Assembly: GCA_020073445.1 (NCBI GenBank)
Contig: JAIQFE010000046.1
Coordinates: forward strand, 1-33,679
Direction of reading: 5' to 3'
Length of the DNA: 33,679 nucleotides
From: Terriglobia bacterium
Lineage (GTDB): Bacteria > Acidobacteriota > Terriglobia > Bryobacterales > Bryobacteraceae
Under the pieces are notes generated by a model that saw nothing but the letters and a program-made list of their open reading frames with translations, did not search any database and was not told where the DNA came from. Positions 24,385 through 33,542 of this stretch are shown here, piece by piece. Position numbers and translations under genes: made by a program. The first letter of the stretch is position 1; every line of letters starts with the position of its first letter.

Positions 24385-25356
24385 CTAGACGAGCACCGGC
24401 TCTCTAGTGGAACTGGTTGCATCGGAACTGAAGAGCCCCACCAGTTCTTGCAGCACTCTCTCCGCGGATTCATTCGCGATCTGGCAGGTTCCGGCTGCAT
24501 CGTGACCGCCGCCGCCGTACCCCAGAAGAATGTCGCCGACTCTCGCTTTGCTGTTCCGATTCAGAATCGACTTGCCGATGGCGAAGACCGTGTTCTGTTG
24601 CTTCAGTCCCCACAGAACGTGAATCGAGAGTTCGCATTCCGGAAACAACGCATAGATCATGAAGCGGTTGCCGGCGTAGATCACCTCTTCGCCGCGCAGA
24701 TCGAGAACGGCCACGCTTCCATGCACCTTGGTGCAGCGGCGGATCTGAGCTACGAATTTATCGTTGTGCTCCCGGTAAAGATCGATCCGCTCCCGAACGT
24801 CGGGGAGATTCAGAATGTCCTCGATAGTGTTCGATCGGCAGTAGTCGATCAGCTGCATCATCAACTGGTAGTTGGAGACACGGAAGTCGCGGAAACGGCC
24901 AAGTCCCGTGCGCGGATCCATCAGGAACGAAAGCAGCACCCATCCCTGCGGATTGAGGATGTCCTCCCGGTCGAATCGGGCCGAATCAGCCTTATCGACC
25001 TCGGCCATCATCTGTTCACTGATGTGTGGGAACGTCTTGCGGCCGCCGTAGTAGTTGTAGAGCACCCGCGCTGCGGAATCCGCCCCGCCCATCAGGATGT
25101 GGTTCGCGCCAGCGGAACTCTTGGTCCGAACTTCCTCGCTCGAATGGTGGTCGAAACAAAGATGGCAATCGCGCACATACGGCAGATTTGTGAGGATGTC
25201 GTTTTCGGTCACCTGGATCTTGCCGTCCTGCACATCCTTGGGATGGACAAATTCGATGGAGCCCAGTATGCCCATTTCTTTCAAAAGGATGGCGCAAACC
25301 AGACCGTCAAAATCGCTGCGAGTCAGGAGTCTGAATGTCTTTGCTTTGGTGCTCAT
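24385..25356 (-). CDS. DHH/DHHA1 family phosphoesterase
   Basis: A 323-residue protein with the DHH phosphoesterase signature motifs. These are S14-D15-F-D17-G (motif I), D69-H70-H71-S-S-E (the DHH motif) and D121 (EVDKADS). The DHHA1 substrate-binding part ends in G281GGGHDAAG289. Relatives cleave small phosphate compounds: nanoRNA/pAp (NrnA), cyclic dinucleotides (GdpP/DisA-linked) or polyphosphate. I cannot tell which from the sequence. Cytoplasmic: no signal peptide. The start at 25356 (MSTKAKTF) sits behind GTGAGG; a GTG four codons upstream is the alternative. It is divergent from the molybdenum-enzyme pair, 94 bp apart. Confidence 0.88.
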   Translation of the reverse strand: MSTKAKTFRLLTRSDFDGLVCAILLKEMGILGSIEFVHPKDVQDGKIQVTENDILTNLPYVRDCHLCFDHHSSEEVRTKSSAGANHILMGGADSAARVLYNYYGGRKTFPHISEQMMAEVDKADSARFDREDILNPQGWVLLSFLMDPRTGLGRFRDFRVSNYQLMMQLIDYCRSNTIEDILNLPDVRERIDLYREHNDKFVAQIRRCTKVHGSVAVLDLRGEEVIYAGNRFMIYALFPECELSIHVLWGLKQQNTVFAIGKSILNRNSKARVGDILLGYGGGGHDAAGTCQIANESAERVLQELVGLFSSDATSSTREPVLV

Positions 25357-25450
25357 ATTCGGCCTCACCCGGTCATCGGCGGAACGGCCCCGGATCTATA
25401 GTGGAAACCGGCCAGCCTACGGACGTATGCTGTAAGTTCAAGGACCTCAA

Positions 25451-25906
25451 ATGATCACACTCAAAATCAACGGCGCTCAGCGCCAGTTCGATGGCGATCC
25501 CGACATGCCGTTGTTATGGTACCTGCGGGATGTAGCCGGCCTCACCGGATCGAAGTTCGGCTGCGGGATCGGGCAGTGCGGGGCCTGCACCGTCCACCAG
25601 GATGGCGTCGCCATACGCTCCTGTGTGACCCCGGTCCGGACAGCGGTGGGCAAGGAAATCACCACCATCGAAGGACTCTCTGGAAGCGGCGATCATCCGC
25701 TGCAAAAGGCCTGGGCCGCGTTGAATGTTCCCCAGTGCGGTTATTGCCAGGTGGGCCAGATCATGCAGGCCGCCTCGCTGCTGAAGACCAAGCCCAAACC
25801 CACGGACAAGGATATTGACGACGGAATGTCGGGCAACATTTGCCGCTGCGGAACTTACCAGCGCATCCGTGCCGCGATTCACATGGCCGCGAAGGAGAAA
25901 GCATGA
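25451..25906 (+). CDS. [2Fe-2S] small subunit of a molybdenum hydroxylase (IorA-like)
   Basis: A 151-residue iron-sulfur protein. The plant-type cluster is held by C38, C43, C46 and C58 ([12 protein letters not shown], then RSC). The second cluster of the all-helical domain is held by C96, C99, C131 and C133 (CGYC, then ICRCG). Electrons pass from the molybdenum site of the partner subunit through these two clusters. The lack of a FAD subunit here, and the partner's Tat signal, place it with the isoquinoline 1-oxidoreductase (IorAB) branch of the xanthine dehydrogenase family, which uses another acceptor. It has no signal of its own and is likely co-exported with the large subunit. The genes overlap at ATGA (25903-25906). 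Confidence 0.93.
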   Translation: MITLKINGAQRQFDGDPDMPLLWYLRDVAGLTGSKFGCGIGQCGACTVHQDGVAIRSCVTPVRTAVGKEITTIEGLSGSGDHPLQKAWAALNVPQCGYCQVGQIMQAASLLKTKPKPTDKDIDDGMSGNICRCGTYQRIRAAIHMAAKEKA

Positions 25907-28143
25907 ATAGGATCGAAAATTCCAGCCGCCGTAGCTTTCTTCGCCAGGCTTTCGGAGCGGGCGCCTTTGTACTGGGCGCGCGGATTCTCCCGACGCCTGC
26001 CTTTGCTGCTCTTGAAACCGCGACCTTTTCGCCCAACGTGTTCGTGGGCATCAAGTCCGACGGGACCGTCCTGATCGTCGCCCATCGCTCGGAAATGGGA
26101 ACCAGCAGCCGGACCATGGTCCCCCTGATCCTGGCCGACGAAATGGAAGCCGATTGGAAGCGCGTCAAGATCGAACAAGCGATCGGCGATGAGAAATACG
26201 GCGATCAGAACACCGATGGCTCGCACTCGGTGCGCGATTTCTGGAGCGTCATGCAGGAATGCGGCGCTTCGGCTCGCCAGATGCTCGAGCAGGCCGCCGC
26301 CAACCAGTGGAAGGTTCCGGTTTCCGAGTGCAAGGCCACGCTGCACCAGGTGGTTCACACTACCAGCAGCAAGAAGCTGGGCTTCGGAGAACTCGCGGCC
26401 GCAGCCGCCAAGCTTCCGGTTCCGGACAAGTCCAAACTCGTCTTCAAGAAGAAGGCGGAATATCGCTATATCGGGAAAGACATTCCGGTTTACGATCTCG
26501 CCGATATCACGCACGGCAAGGCTGTTTTCGGGATGGACGCGAAGGTCGATGGCATGGTCTACGCCTCCATCGAGCATCCGCCCGTGTTCGGCGGCAAAGT
26601 GATGTCGTTCGACGACAAGGAAGCGCTCCAGGTAAAAGGCGTATCCCGAACCGTCGAGATTCCAGCCTTCAAACCCCCGCACGGCTTTCAGCCGCTGGGC
26701 GGCGTGGCTGTGATCGCCGACAACACTTGGGCCGCTTTCCAGAGCCGCAAGAAACTGAAGATCACATGGGACCCGGGCCCTAACGCCAGCTATACCTCTT
26801 CGGAATACAAGAAGCAATTGCAGGCGACGGCCCGCAAGCCGGGAACGGTGGTCCGGAACGTCGGTGACGTGGATAAAGGCTTCGCCGGCGCAGCCAAGAC
26901 CATGGAAGCGGAGTACTACGTTCCGCATCTCGCCCACGCGCCGATGGAGCCGATGGTAACTGTTGCCGATTTCCGGGACGGCAAGTGTACGCTGTGGGCG
27001 CCGACGCAGAATCCGCAAGCGGTGCAGGATACGGTCGCCGCGGCTGTGGGCATCGACAAGAAGAACGTGATCTGCAACGTTACTCTATTGGGCGGCGGAT
27101 TCGGCCGCAAGTCGAAGCCGGACTACTGCGCCGAAGCGGCGATCTTATCGAAACAGCTCGGCAAGCCCGTGAAGGTCGTGTGGACCCGCGAAGACGATAT
27201 TCATTTCGACTACTATCACGCCGTCGCCGCGCTATACATGAAAGCGGGCGTCGACCAAAAAGGAAAGCCGGTCGCCTGGCTCCAGCGTTCCGTGTTTCCA
27301 TCTATATTTTCCACGTTCGCTCCCGGCGTGAAGGCCGGTAGTGCCGCCGAGTTGGGCATGGGTTTCACCGATACGCCGTACGATATTCCCAACCACCGCG
27401 TGGAGAATGGCGAAGCGGTGAACCATGTCCGCATCGGCTGGTTGCGGTCGGTGGCGAACATCTATCACGCCTTCGCGGTTTGCTCCTTCGCCGACGAGCT
27501 CGCAAACGCCGCGGGCCGCGATTCGAAGGACTATCTGCTGGAGCTGATCGGTCCGCCGCGTCTGGTCGATCTGAAGGCGCAAGGCGTCGACTATCCCAAC
27601 ATGGGACCTATCGAGAAGTATCCGGTGGATGCGGGGCGCTTGCGCAAGGTGATCGAGCTGGTCGCGGAGAAATCCGGCTGGGGCAAGCGCAAACTCCCGA
27701 AGGGCCACGCGCTGGGCATCGCCGCTCACCGCAGCTTCCTCAGTTACATTGCAACAGTGGTCGAAGTTGCGGTCAGCCCGGATGGGAAAATTTCGATCCC
27801 GCGTGTAGATACGGCCGTGGATGCCGGCATGATCGTCAGTCCCGATCGAGTGCGCTCGCAGTTTGAAGGCGCGGCTGTCTTTGGAGCTTCGCTGGCTCTC
27901 ATGGGTGAAATCACCGCCACGGCCGGCAAGATCGACCAGAGCAACTTCAACAACTATCCGGTGCTGCGGATGAGCGAAGCGCCGCTCGAAACGCATGTCT
28001 ACATCGTGGAGACCGACCAGCCGCCCGCCGGTGTCGGCGAACCAGGCGTCCCGCCCTTCGCCCCGGCTCTGTGCAACGCGATCTTCAAGGCGACCGGGAA
28101 GCGCATCCGGGAATTACCGATCAAGGGTCAGAAGCTGGTTTAG
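25903..28143 (+). CDS. molybdopterin-binding large subunit of a molybdenum hydroxylase (IorB-like)
   Basis: A 746-residue protein with a twin-arginine signal (S-R-R-S-F-L-R-Q-A, residues 8-16, then a hydrophobic stretch). The first half has a duplicated substrate-entry domain, then the aldehyde oxidase/xanthine dehydrogenase body. A molybdopterin loop is seen in [17 protein letters not shown], and the expected catalytic glutamate is E713 in GVGEPGVPP near the C-terminus. Enzymes of this IorB type hydroxylate N-heterocyclic or aldehyde substrates in the periplasm and pass electrons to the [2Fe-2S] subunit. The substrate is not visible. ATG 25903 overlaps the previous stop by 4 bases; no molybdenum-cofactor or chaperone genes are in the window. 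Confidence 0.92.
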   Translation: MNRIENSSRRSFLRQAFGAGAFVLGARILPTPAFAALETATFSPNVFVGIKSDGTVLIVAHRSEMGTSSRTMVPLILADEMEADWKRVKIEQAIGDEKYGDQNTDGSHSVRDFWSVMQECGASARQMLEQAAANQWKVPVSECKATLHQVVHTTSSKKLGFGELAAAAAKLPVPDKSKLVFKKKAEYRYIGKDIPVYDLADITHGKAVFGMDAKVDGMVYASIEHPPVFGGKVMSFDDKEALQVKGVSRTVEIPAFKPPHGFQPLGGVAVIADNTWAAFQSRKKLKITWDPGPNASYTSSEYKKQLQATARKPGTVVRNVGDVDKGFAGAAKTMEAEYYVPHLAHAPMEPMVTVADFRDGKCTLWAPTQNPQAVQDTVAAAVGIDKKNVICNVTLLGGGFGRKSKPDYCAEAAILSKQLGKPVKVVWTREDDIHFDYYHAVAALYMKAGVDQKGKPVAWLQRSVFPSIFSTFAPGVKAGSAAELGMGFTDTPYDIPNHRVENGEAVNHVRIGWLRSVANIYHAFAVCSFADELANAAGRDSKDYLLELIGPPRLVDLKAQGVDYPNMGPIEKYPVDAGRLRKVIELVAEKSGWGKRKLPKGHALGIAAHRSFLSYIATVVEVAVSPDGKISIPRVDTAVDAGMIVSPDRVRSQFEGAAVFGASLALMGEITATAGKIDQSNFNNYPVLRMSEAPLETHVYIVETDQPPAGVGEPGVPPFAPALCNAIFKATGKRIRELPIKGQKLV

Positions 28144-28201
28144 AGTTGAACTGAATCGTGGGGTCAGGCTTTGAGCAGTTGCTGAAATAGGGGACTGGCA
28201 G

Positions 28202-28269
28202 CTCTGTCCACTCCCTGGTTCGCGCGCGAAATCACGGGTTCACGCGAGGGGACAGAGTAGCCTGTCCCC
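28202..28269. terminator. hairpin region between convergent genes, probable bidirectional terminator
   Basis: GGGGACAG (28248-28255) pairs exactly with CTGTCCCC (28262-28269) over a 6-base loop. CTCTGTCC (28202-28209) also pairs with GGACAGAG (28250-28257). The site lies between the molybdenum enzyme and the VWA gene. The GGGGACAG/CTGTCCCC pair may belong to a dispersed genomic repeat; copies elsewhere in this window were not seen. Confidence 0.5.
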
Positions 28270-28272
28270 ATC

Positions 28273-31200
28273 TCACTCCGGATAATATCCCTCGCGGGCG
28301 CGAACCTTGAGCCCGCGGGGAGCGCTGACCACAACCTGAATCGGACGCCATTCGGAATTCTCGGAGGGCGGAGGCTGGAACGACAGGAGGTACCCGTGGG
28401 TCAGGTCCTCGGACACTTTGTCGAACACGCGGCCGATCTCGCTAGGCTTCTCGATCGCAAACGCTTGTCCGCCGGTGGCTTTCGAGATTCCCGCCAGTTG
28501 CTCTAGCAGGTCTTTGTGCCCGATCGCCTCGCCTTGCGCGATGGTGTAGATCGGAACGCCGTTCGCCTTGGCACGTTGAATCGCGGCGTCCGGGTTCAGC
28601 GTGCTGGAGTTATCTTTGCCGTCGGTAAACAGGACAATCACTTTTTTCCCTGCGCGTCCCACAAGATCCTGGCCAACCCGCGCCAGAGCATCGTATAGCG
28701 CGGTATCCCCATACGCCTCGGTTCGCAACACTGCGCGCTTAGCCGAGGCCTTGTCGGTGGTGAACGCCTGCAGTTCGGTTACCGACTCGCTGAAATTGTA
28801 GACTGCGACCGAATCCTCCGGCCGCAGCTCGGAAATCAGCCGTAGCGCGGCGTTCTTCAGCGCCGGAAGCGCGAACTGCATGCTTCCGGTGGTATCGAGC
28901 AGCAATACGCACGAAACCTCATTGGACTGCGGCTCGAATGCCGAGATGGCTTGCGGATTCTTCTGGTCCAGGATTGTGAAGTCCTTGCGAGTTAAGGTGT
29001 CCACGTAGCGCCCGCGGCTGTCGGTGACCGTGGCGGAAACTTCCACCAGCCGCCCTGACACTTTAAAGTCGGCCTCGACGGGGGGCAAGTCCGTTGCAAC
29101 TTGTACCGAGTTTCCGCCCGTTGCCGAGCCCGATCCGGATGGCGTATCGCGAGGTGTGGATCGCGCCACACTCCTGCCGGCGGGAGCGAAATGTTTACCG
29201 AGCTCGCCAAGGTTCACCAGGCCTCCCGTAAGATACGCGCCGGACGCCGACGGAACCAAGGCTACTGGTGAAAACACTCCGGGCCGCTGGTCGCGTTGTT
29301 TATCTAAAGAGAGAAACTGATGCTTGCGCAGTAAGGTTGGATCCGCATTGACCAGCAGTCCATCCGGATCGAGCGACGCGGCATACACCATCCCGCTGAG
29401 AACCGTCGCCGTGCTTTCGGGATCGTTGCCGATCTGGGGAACGTTCTGCAACTTCAGAATGCGGTCGAAGGCAGCGCGGCGTTCTTCGCTCAGGCGCAAT
29501 ATTTTCCCGGCCACGGCTTCCTGCAGGTCGCCGCTTCCCGCGATCTCGCGCAACACGGCTAACGCCTTGGCGGAATGGTCGGGCGCAACGCGGCCGGTTG
29601 CAACAAGGTCCTGGCAGGTGCGTCTGAATGCCGCGGCTCCGGCGTTTTGGCTGATCGAGCCGGCCTCGACGCCTCGCGAAATCAACTCCACCAGCGAATG
29701 CCATTCGCCCAGCACGGTATTCTGCGTCACGGCCGGACTCAGGCTCACGGCGTTGGCGAAGCGCTCCAATGCCGTGAAATCTTCGTTCCGCGTTGCATTC
29801 AGGCGCGCGAAATACGGGAACAGCGAATTCCACTCGGAGTAGTGTCTCGCAAGAAGCTTCACCGAACCTTCGTCGAGAGGGCGTCCGCGCTTCTGCTCCA
29901 GTTCGGCGATGGGAACCAGCGTCTCCAGAGTCGCCAACCCTAACAAGATATCGTCGTCGGATCCGGCCGAAGCCGTCCAGGCCGCTTTCCCTCCGGGATA
30001 GCGCACGTTCCCGGCGTCATCGAGAGGCAATTTTTGCAGGAGCTCGGTCCTCCACCCCTCCACTTGCCGGGCCTGGCCGTTGCGGAATTCGTCCCCCTGG
30101 CGATACCAGGCATAGAAACGCTCGGCTCGCGCGGTGGTCTTCGTGAAGAAGCGCTGATGCGCCGCATCCGAGCGGGCCAGCACCGAGTAGAATGCCGCCA
30201 GCGTTCCCACTGGCTTGTCCAAAACCGCGCGGAAGAAGGGGCCTGCATTGCGCGGGTTCTCGCCCGCGAGCTTCTGCCACACAGGTGCGGACTCGGCGCC
30301 TCCAGGCAACGCGACGGCACCTCCGCTGGCACCGCTGGAGACGGAAAACGTCCCCCCATGGCGCGCGAGTTGATCCGCATAGCGAGTCGCCAACGTGCGA
30401 AGATCGGCTGCCGTGAGCAGCGCGGCGGATGCAGCCTCACTCATCGAGTTCAGGCCGGCACAGGTCTTGGCCAGGTGCCAATCGCTGGCGAAGCTCGCAG
30501 CCACGCCACCCGGCGGCACGGGAGCATCCTTTAATAGGGTGCTCCAATTCTCGCCGCCCGCCAGACGAGCGTTCTCCGTGGGAATGTCGAACTGAAACTC
30601 CCGGCCCGCCTCGAGCTCTTCCTGCATGTGAATCTCGTCGATTCCCAAGGCGGTGGGAATCGCTTGCCGCAGGCTGTCTTCCGGTTGGTCGCCGGGCTCG
30701 ACGGTCACCGCGGAATCTTTCTGGCCCAGTTTCCAGCCCAGCAGCCGGAGGATGTGTTCCGTTGCCTTTCGCCGCTCGTCGGTGGCCAGCGACAGCGTAA
30801 TGCGCGTGCCGTCCTCGTTGCGTTCCCCTAGTTGGGACATCTCAGAGATCGTGGCCAAGTACGTTCGCAGGCTTTGGATGAATTGCGGTTTTCCCTGGGT
30901 GCTCCCCACGGAAACCTCACGGATGATCGCGCGGCAATAGTCGGAATAGAACCCGAAGTAAGTGAGAGGCCCATCCAAATGCACGATCGCGGCCATGGCC
31001 TTCATCCCGCCCGGAACCCAAGCCTCTTCGAGCCCGGACGACGACTTCGTCACCTGCAGTTCCAGCCGGGGCTCTAGGGCGGCCTCCTGCGCTGCGGTCC
31101 TCGGCTTGCCGAGGTTCTCCATGTGTGTTCGAACCTCCGCGGCGTCGGCAGCCTTGGAATCGAGAGCCAGATACTGCGTCAGGTGTTCCCGGGCGCCGGG

Positions 31201-32085
31201 GAAATCGCCCTTGGCTTCGAGAATCACCCCGAGAACGTATTCCATGCGCGGAACTTCGCGTCTCCGATCCAGACGGATGCCGGTTTGCGCGCTGGTCTCC
31301 GCTCCATCGAAATCCTTGAGGTAGTAGCGCGCCGTCGCCTGATGCAGGTAAATCTCCGGATAGCGCTGCTTGGTGTCCTCCTTGATCAGAATCGCGGCGG
31401 TTTTCTCCGCGGTGTCCCAGTCGTTCGCGGCGATGCTCTCACGAGCCACATCCAGGAGCGCATCCAAAGCCTTGGGTTCCAGTTGCACGACGTGCTGATA
31501 GGCATCCCGCGCATCGACCGGCTTGTTTTGAGTCGCGCAGACAAAGCCCAGCGCATTCCAGCCCCGCGTGAACTTCGGAGCGACCTTTACCGCGGTGCGG
31601 AGTTCGCGCTCGGCTGCCGGCCAGTTCTTCTTCTGGATGAGTCTTTCGGCGTTATTCCAGGCGGTCCGGGCAGCCAGCGGGACGCCTTCCTCAAAGAAAA
31701 TGTTGACGTCGGCGTTCGAACCGCCGGCCGCTCGGGGCCGGATCACAATCGGAGGCAAGTTGGGATCCGTCGACCAGTTGAACGCGGAGATATCGATCAC
31801 GGTCGAGTCGAACTCGGTCATCGCGGCCCGCAAAACACAAGCCCGGTTGCTCAGCGGGTCGACTTCCCTGGTCCACAGGTAATTGCCTTTCTTGTCGGTT
31901 TGGGTTATGCCTTGGCCGCCGGTGTCATGACAGAAGAGCTCGATGCGGATCGACCGGTTGGGAATGGAACCGTCCTCCGTGACCACCTTGCCGCGCATCA
32001 GCAGGCTATTGGCGGCGGCGGGAAGAATCAAGACGAAGAGGCCGGAAACTACGCCAGCGAGCGGGGAGGCGAACGGCGTACGCAT
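28273..32085 (-). CDS. secreted TPR + VWA domain protein (acidobacterial VWFA-related, TIGR03436-like)
   Basis: A 1270-residue protein: signal peptide (1-25), a carboxypeptidase-regulatory-like stretch (about 28-115), TPR-like helices (about 135-330), a long middle of unknown fold (about 330-960), a linker rich in Ser/Gly, then a VWA-type end. The acidobacterial VWA part begins around 1000 (FKVSGRLVEVSATVTDSRG, then TLTRKDFTILD). Its metal-binding (MIDAS) set is D1064-x-T-x-S1068 (DTTGS), T1128 (GDTALYDA) and D1155 (LFTDGKDN). TPR and VWA both mediate protein contact, so an extracytoplasmic scaffold or adhesion role is likely. Its start follows the hydrolase stop by 19 bases, with no ribosome site visible. 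Usual TIGR03436 proteins are some 300-350 residues, so this is an unusually long fusion. Confidence 0.85.
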   Translation of the reverse strand: MRTPFASPLAGVVSGLFVLILPAAANSLLMRGKVVTEDGSIPNRSIRIELFCHDTGGQGITQTDKKGNYLWTREVDPLSNRACVLRAAMTEFDSTVIDISAFNWSTDPNLPPIVIRPRAAGGSNADVNIFFEEGVPLAARTAWNNAERLIQKKNWPAAERELRTAVKVAPKFTRGWNALGFVCATQNKPVDARDAYQHVVQLEPKALDALLDVARESIAANDWDTAEKTAAILIKEDTKQRYPEIYLHQATARYYLKDFDGAETSAQTGIRLDRRREVPRMEYVLGVILEAKGDFPGAREHLTQYLALDSKAADAAEVRTHMENLGKPRTAAQEAALEPRLELQVTKSSSGLEEAWVPGGMKAMAAIVHLDGPLTYFGFYSDYCRAIIREVSVGSTQGKPQFIQSLRTYLATISEMSQLGERNEDGTRITLSLATDERRKATEHILRLLGWKLGQKDSAVTVEPGDQPEDSLRQAIPTALGIDEIHMQEELEAGREFQFDIPTENARLAGGENWSTLLKDAPVPPGGVAASFASDWHLAKTCAGLNSMSEAASAALLTAADLRTLATRYADQLARHGGTFSVSSGASGGAVALPGGAESAPVWQKLAGENPRNAGPFFRAVLDKPVGTLAAFYSVLARSDAAHQRFFTKTTARAERFYAWYRQGDEFRNGQARQVEGWRTELLQKLPLDDAGNVRYPGGKAAWTASAGSDDDILLGLATLETLVPIAELEQKRGRPLDEGSVKLLARHYSEWNSLFPYFARLNATRNEDFTALERFANAVSLSPAVTQNTVLGEWHSLVELISRGVEAGSISQNAGAAAFRRTCQDLVATGRVAPDHSAKALAVLREIAGSGDLQEAVAGKILRLSEERRAAFDRILKLQNVPQIGNDPESTATVLSGMVYAASLDPDGLLVNADPTLLRKHQFLSLDKQRDQRPGVFSPVALVPSASGAYLTGGLVNLGELGKHFAPAGRSVARSTPRDTPSGSGSATGGNSVQVATDLPPVEADFKVSGRLVEVSATVTDSRGRYVDTLTRKDFTILDQKNPQAISAFEPQSNEVSCVLLLDTTGSMQFALPALKNAALRLISELRPEDSVAVYNFSESVTELQAFTTDKASAKRAVLRTEAYGDTALYDALARVGQDLVGRAGKKVIVLFTDGKDNSSTLNPDAAIQRAKANGVPIYTIAQGEAIGHKDLLEQLAGISKATGGQAFAIEKPSEIGRVFDKVSEDLTHGYLLSFQPPPSENSEWRPIQVVVSAPRGLKVRAREGYYPE

Positions 32086-32104
32086 ATTAGGGTAATGATA
32101 CAGA

Positions 32105-33427
32105 TTACTGTTTTGTCTTGCCGGCCTTGCCTTTCCCGGGTATGTTCGCTTCGGTCCAGTTAAGGATCACATCGGCCACTTCGAGGTTATTGCTTCCGAG
32201 CATCATCATGTGCGTAGTGCCCTTGAATACCGGATTCCCGACCTCATCCAGCTTGATATATTCGGCCTTCGCAGTACCGTGCCCGGCTGCGCGGCGCGCG
32301 TTGATCGCATCCACCGTGGTTTGGCACACTTCGCTCGATACCGTATAGTCGCCCTTCAGAGCGAGATAAGGGATATTGTCGAAGTCCTCAGCCTTCAGCC
32401 CGCTATTCGGGAGGGAACAGGATCCTTCGATGGTAATCAAGCCTTTCAGCAGGTCCAGGTGACCCCTTTCCTTCAGAATGCGAACCATATGATGCCCCAT
32501 GATCCCTGACTGCGAGTGCGTGGCGACCACGGCGCCGCCGAGCTTTTCGACGAGCAACGCCAAATCCATCGGCGTCCAGGTGTTGGCCGGGGCGATCTCC
32601 TTGGGATCGCAGGTGGGGCAGATCGAACCCGGCAGAGTTGCCTCCGCGTTGGGGACCAGTTGCTTGTAATATTCCAAGGCGAAATCGTTGGCCGGACCCT
32701 TGGGCGAAGGGCCGATGGCTCCCACGCGCGCCGCTACATTCGGGTCGATGGTGCTGAACGGGTATGCCGGACGGTAGTCATTGGTATGCGTCGCATCATC
32801 GCTCGGCGGATCGCCGGGATCTCCGTGCTGTATGAGAGTACCGTTGAGAATCGTCGATCCGTCGGGAACCAGATGCCCGAACCACTGGGTCCACGCGACA
32901 TTGTCGGTGATCCTGCCGAATGCCGGGATCATGGGCAGCCCCTTCGATACATCTCCGCCTCGGATCAAGGCAGCGGCTTCATGCAGCACCGATTCGTCAA
33001 ACCCTGAGCGGCCGCGTCCGGCCTGGTCGACCAGATACGTCGAGATGCCCTTACGCACGAAGTAGGGATACCAGCCTTCCCGGCCGTCCGGCGTCGATTC
33101 GAGACACGCCGCCGTATGGGTGGATCCGTGAACCATGATGACCGGGGGAGCATTGCGCTTCTTGGTGGCCGGGATTTCGAACTGCACGTACATCTGGCCA
33201 ATCATGATCTGGTTGGGAACCGGCGACTGGCCGGCCGCGGGCACCGTCGCGTAGTTGGTGACCTTCGGCACGCCGCCGATGAAGAAGCTGCCCTGGTCCT
33301 CAATCACAAGGGGCTTGGTGAGGAACTTTTTCATTTTCGTCGCCTGTGGTGTGTCCGCCCCAACCGCACTCCCGGCCAACGAGAACAACAGGATCATGGA
33401 AAAGACCCTCAATAAGAATTTCTGCAT
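32105..33427 (-). CDS. secreted alpha/beta hydrolase (esterase/lipase-like)
   Basis: A 440-residue protein with a signal peptide (residues 1-24, MQKFLLRVFSMILLFSLAGSAVGA). The oxyanion loop is V-I-M-V-H100-G-S-T-H; the nucleophile elbow is T-H-S305-Q-S-G, a variant of G-x-S-x-G in which Thr replaces the first Gly. Late H in TTHMMMLG is the likely catalytic His. Typical substrates are carboxylic esters or lactones; none is visible. The ATG at 33427 follows GAGGAG; an upstream in-frame ATG (33457) would add MVRFIGKRRA and spoil the signal. It leads an operon with the large TPR/VWA gene (19-bp gap). A second cysteine-rich patch (SICPTCDPKE) in the insert could form a disulfide. Confidence 0.85.
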   Translation of the reverse strand: MQKFLLRVFSMILLFSLAGSAVGADTPQATKMKKFLTKPLVIEDQGSFFIGGVPKVTNYATVPAAGQSPVPNQIMIGQMYVQFEIPATKKRNAPPVIMVHGSTHTAACLESTPDGREGWYPYFVRKGISTYLVDQAGRGRSGFDESVLHEAAALIRGGDVSKGLPMIPAFGRITDNVAWTQWFGHLVPDGSTILNGTLIQHGDPGDPPSDDATHTNDYRPAYPFSTIDPNVAARVGAIGPSPKGPANDFALEYYKQLVPNAEATLPGSICPTCDPKEIAPANTWTPMDLALLVEKLGGAVVATHSQSGIMGHHMVRILKERGHLDLLKGLITIEGSCSLPNSGLKAEDFDNIPYLALKGDYTVSSEVCQTTVDAINARRAAGHGTAKAEYIKLDEVGNPVFKGTTHMMMLGSNNLEVADVILNWTEANIPGKGKAGKTKQ

Positions 33428-33505
33428 GGCTCTCCTCTTTCCTATGAAACGTACCATGGCGCGTTGGGCAGCAGGATTTCGCCATCCCCCTGTCGTTAGC
33501 TTTTG

Positions 33506-33542
33506 TAGTTGTCCGGTTTTATTGACACGTTAGTTGTCCGGT
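33506..33542. repeat. direct repeat resembling a transposon end
   Basis: TAGTTGTCCGGT occurs at 33506-33517 and 33531-33542, 25 bases apart. The preceding TGTCGTTAG (33491-33499) could be an outer end, as repeated motifs behind a 5'-TG are typical of IS21-like elements. No element-encoded protein is visible before the window ends. Confidence 0.3.

Noticed and set aside
31123-32163. 346-codon plus-strand open frame opposite the TPR/VWA gene
   Set aside because: Antisense shadow without motif or ribosome site.
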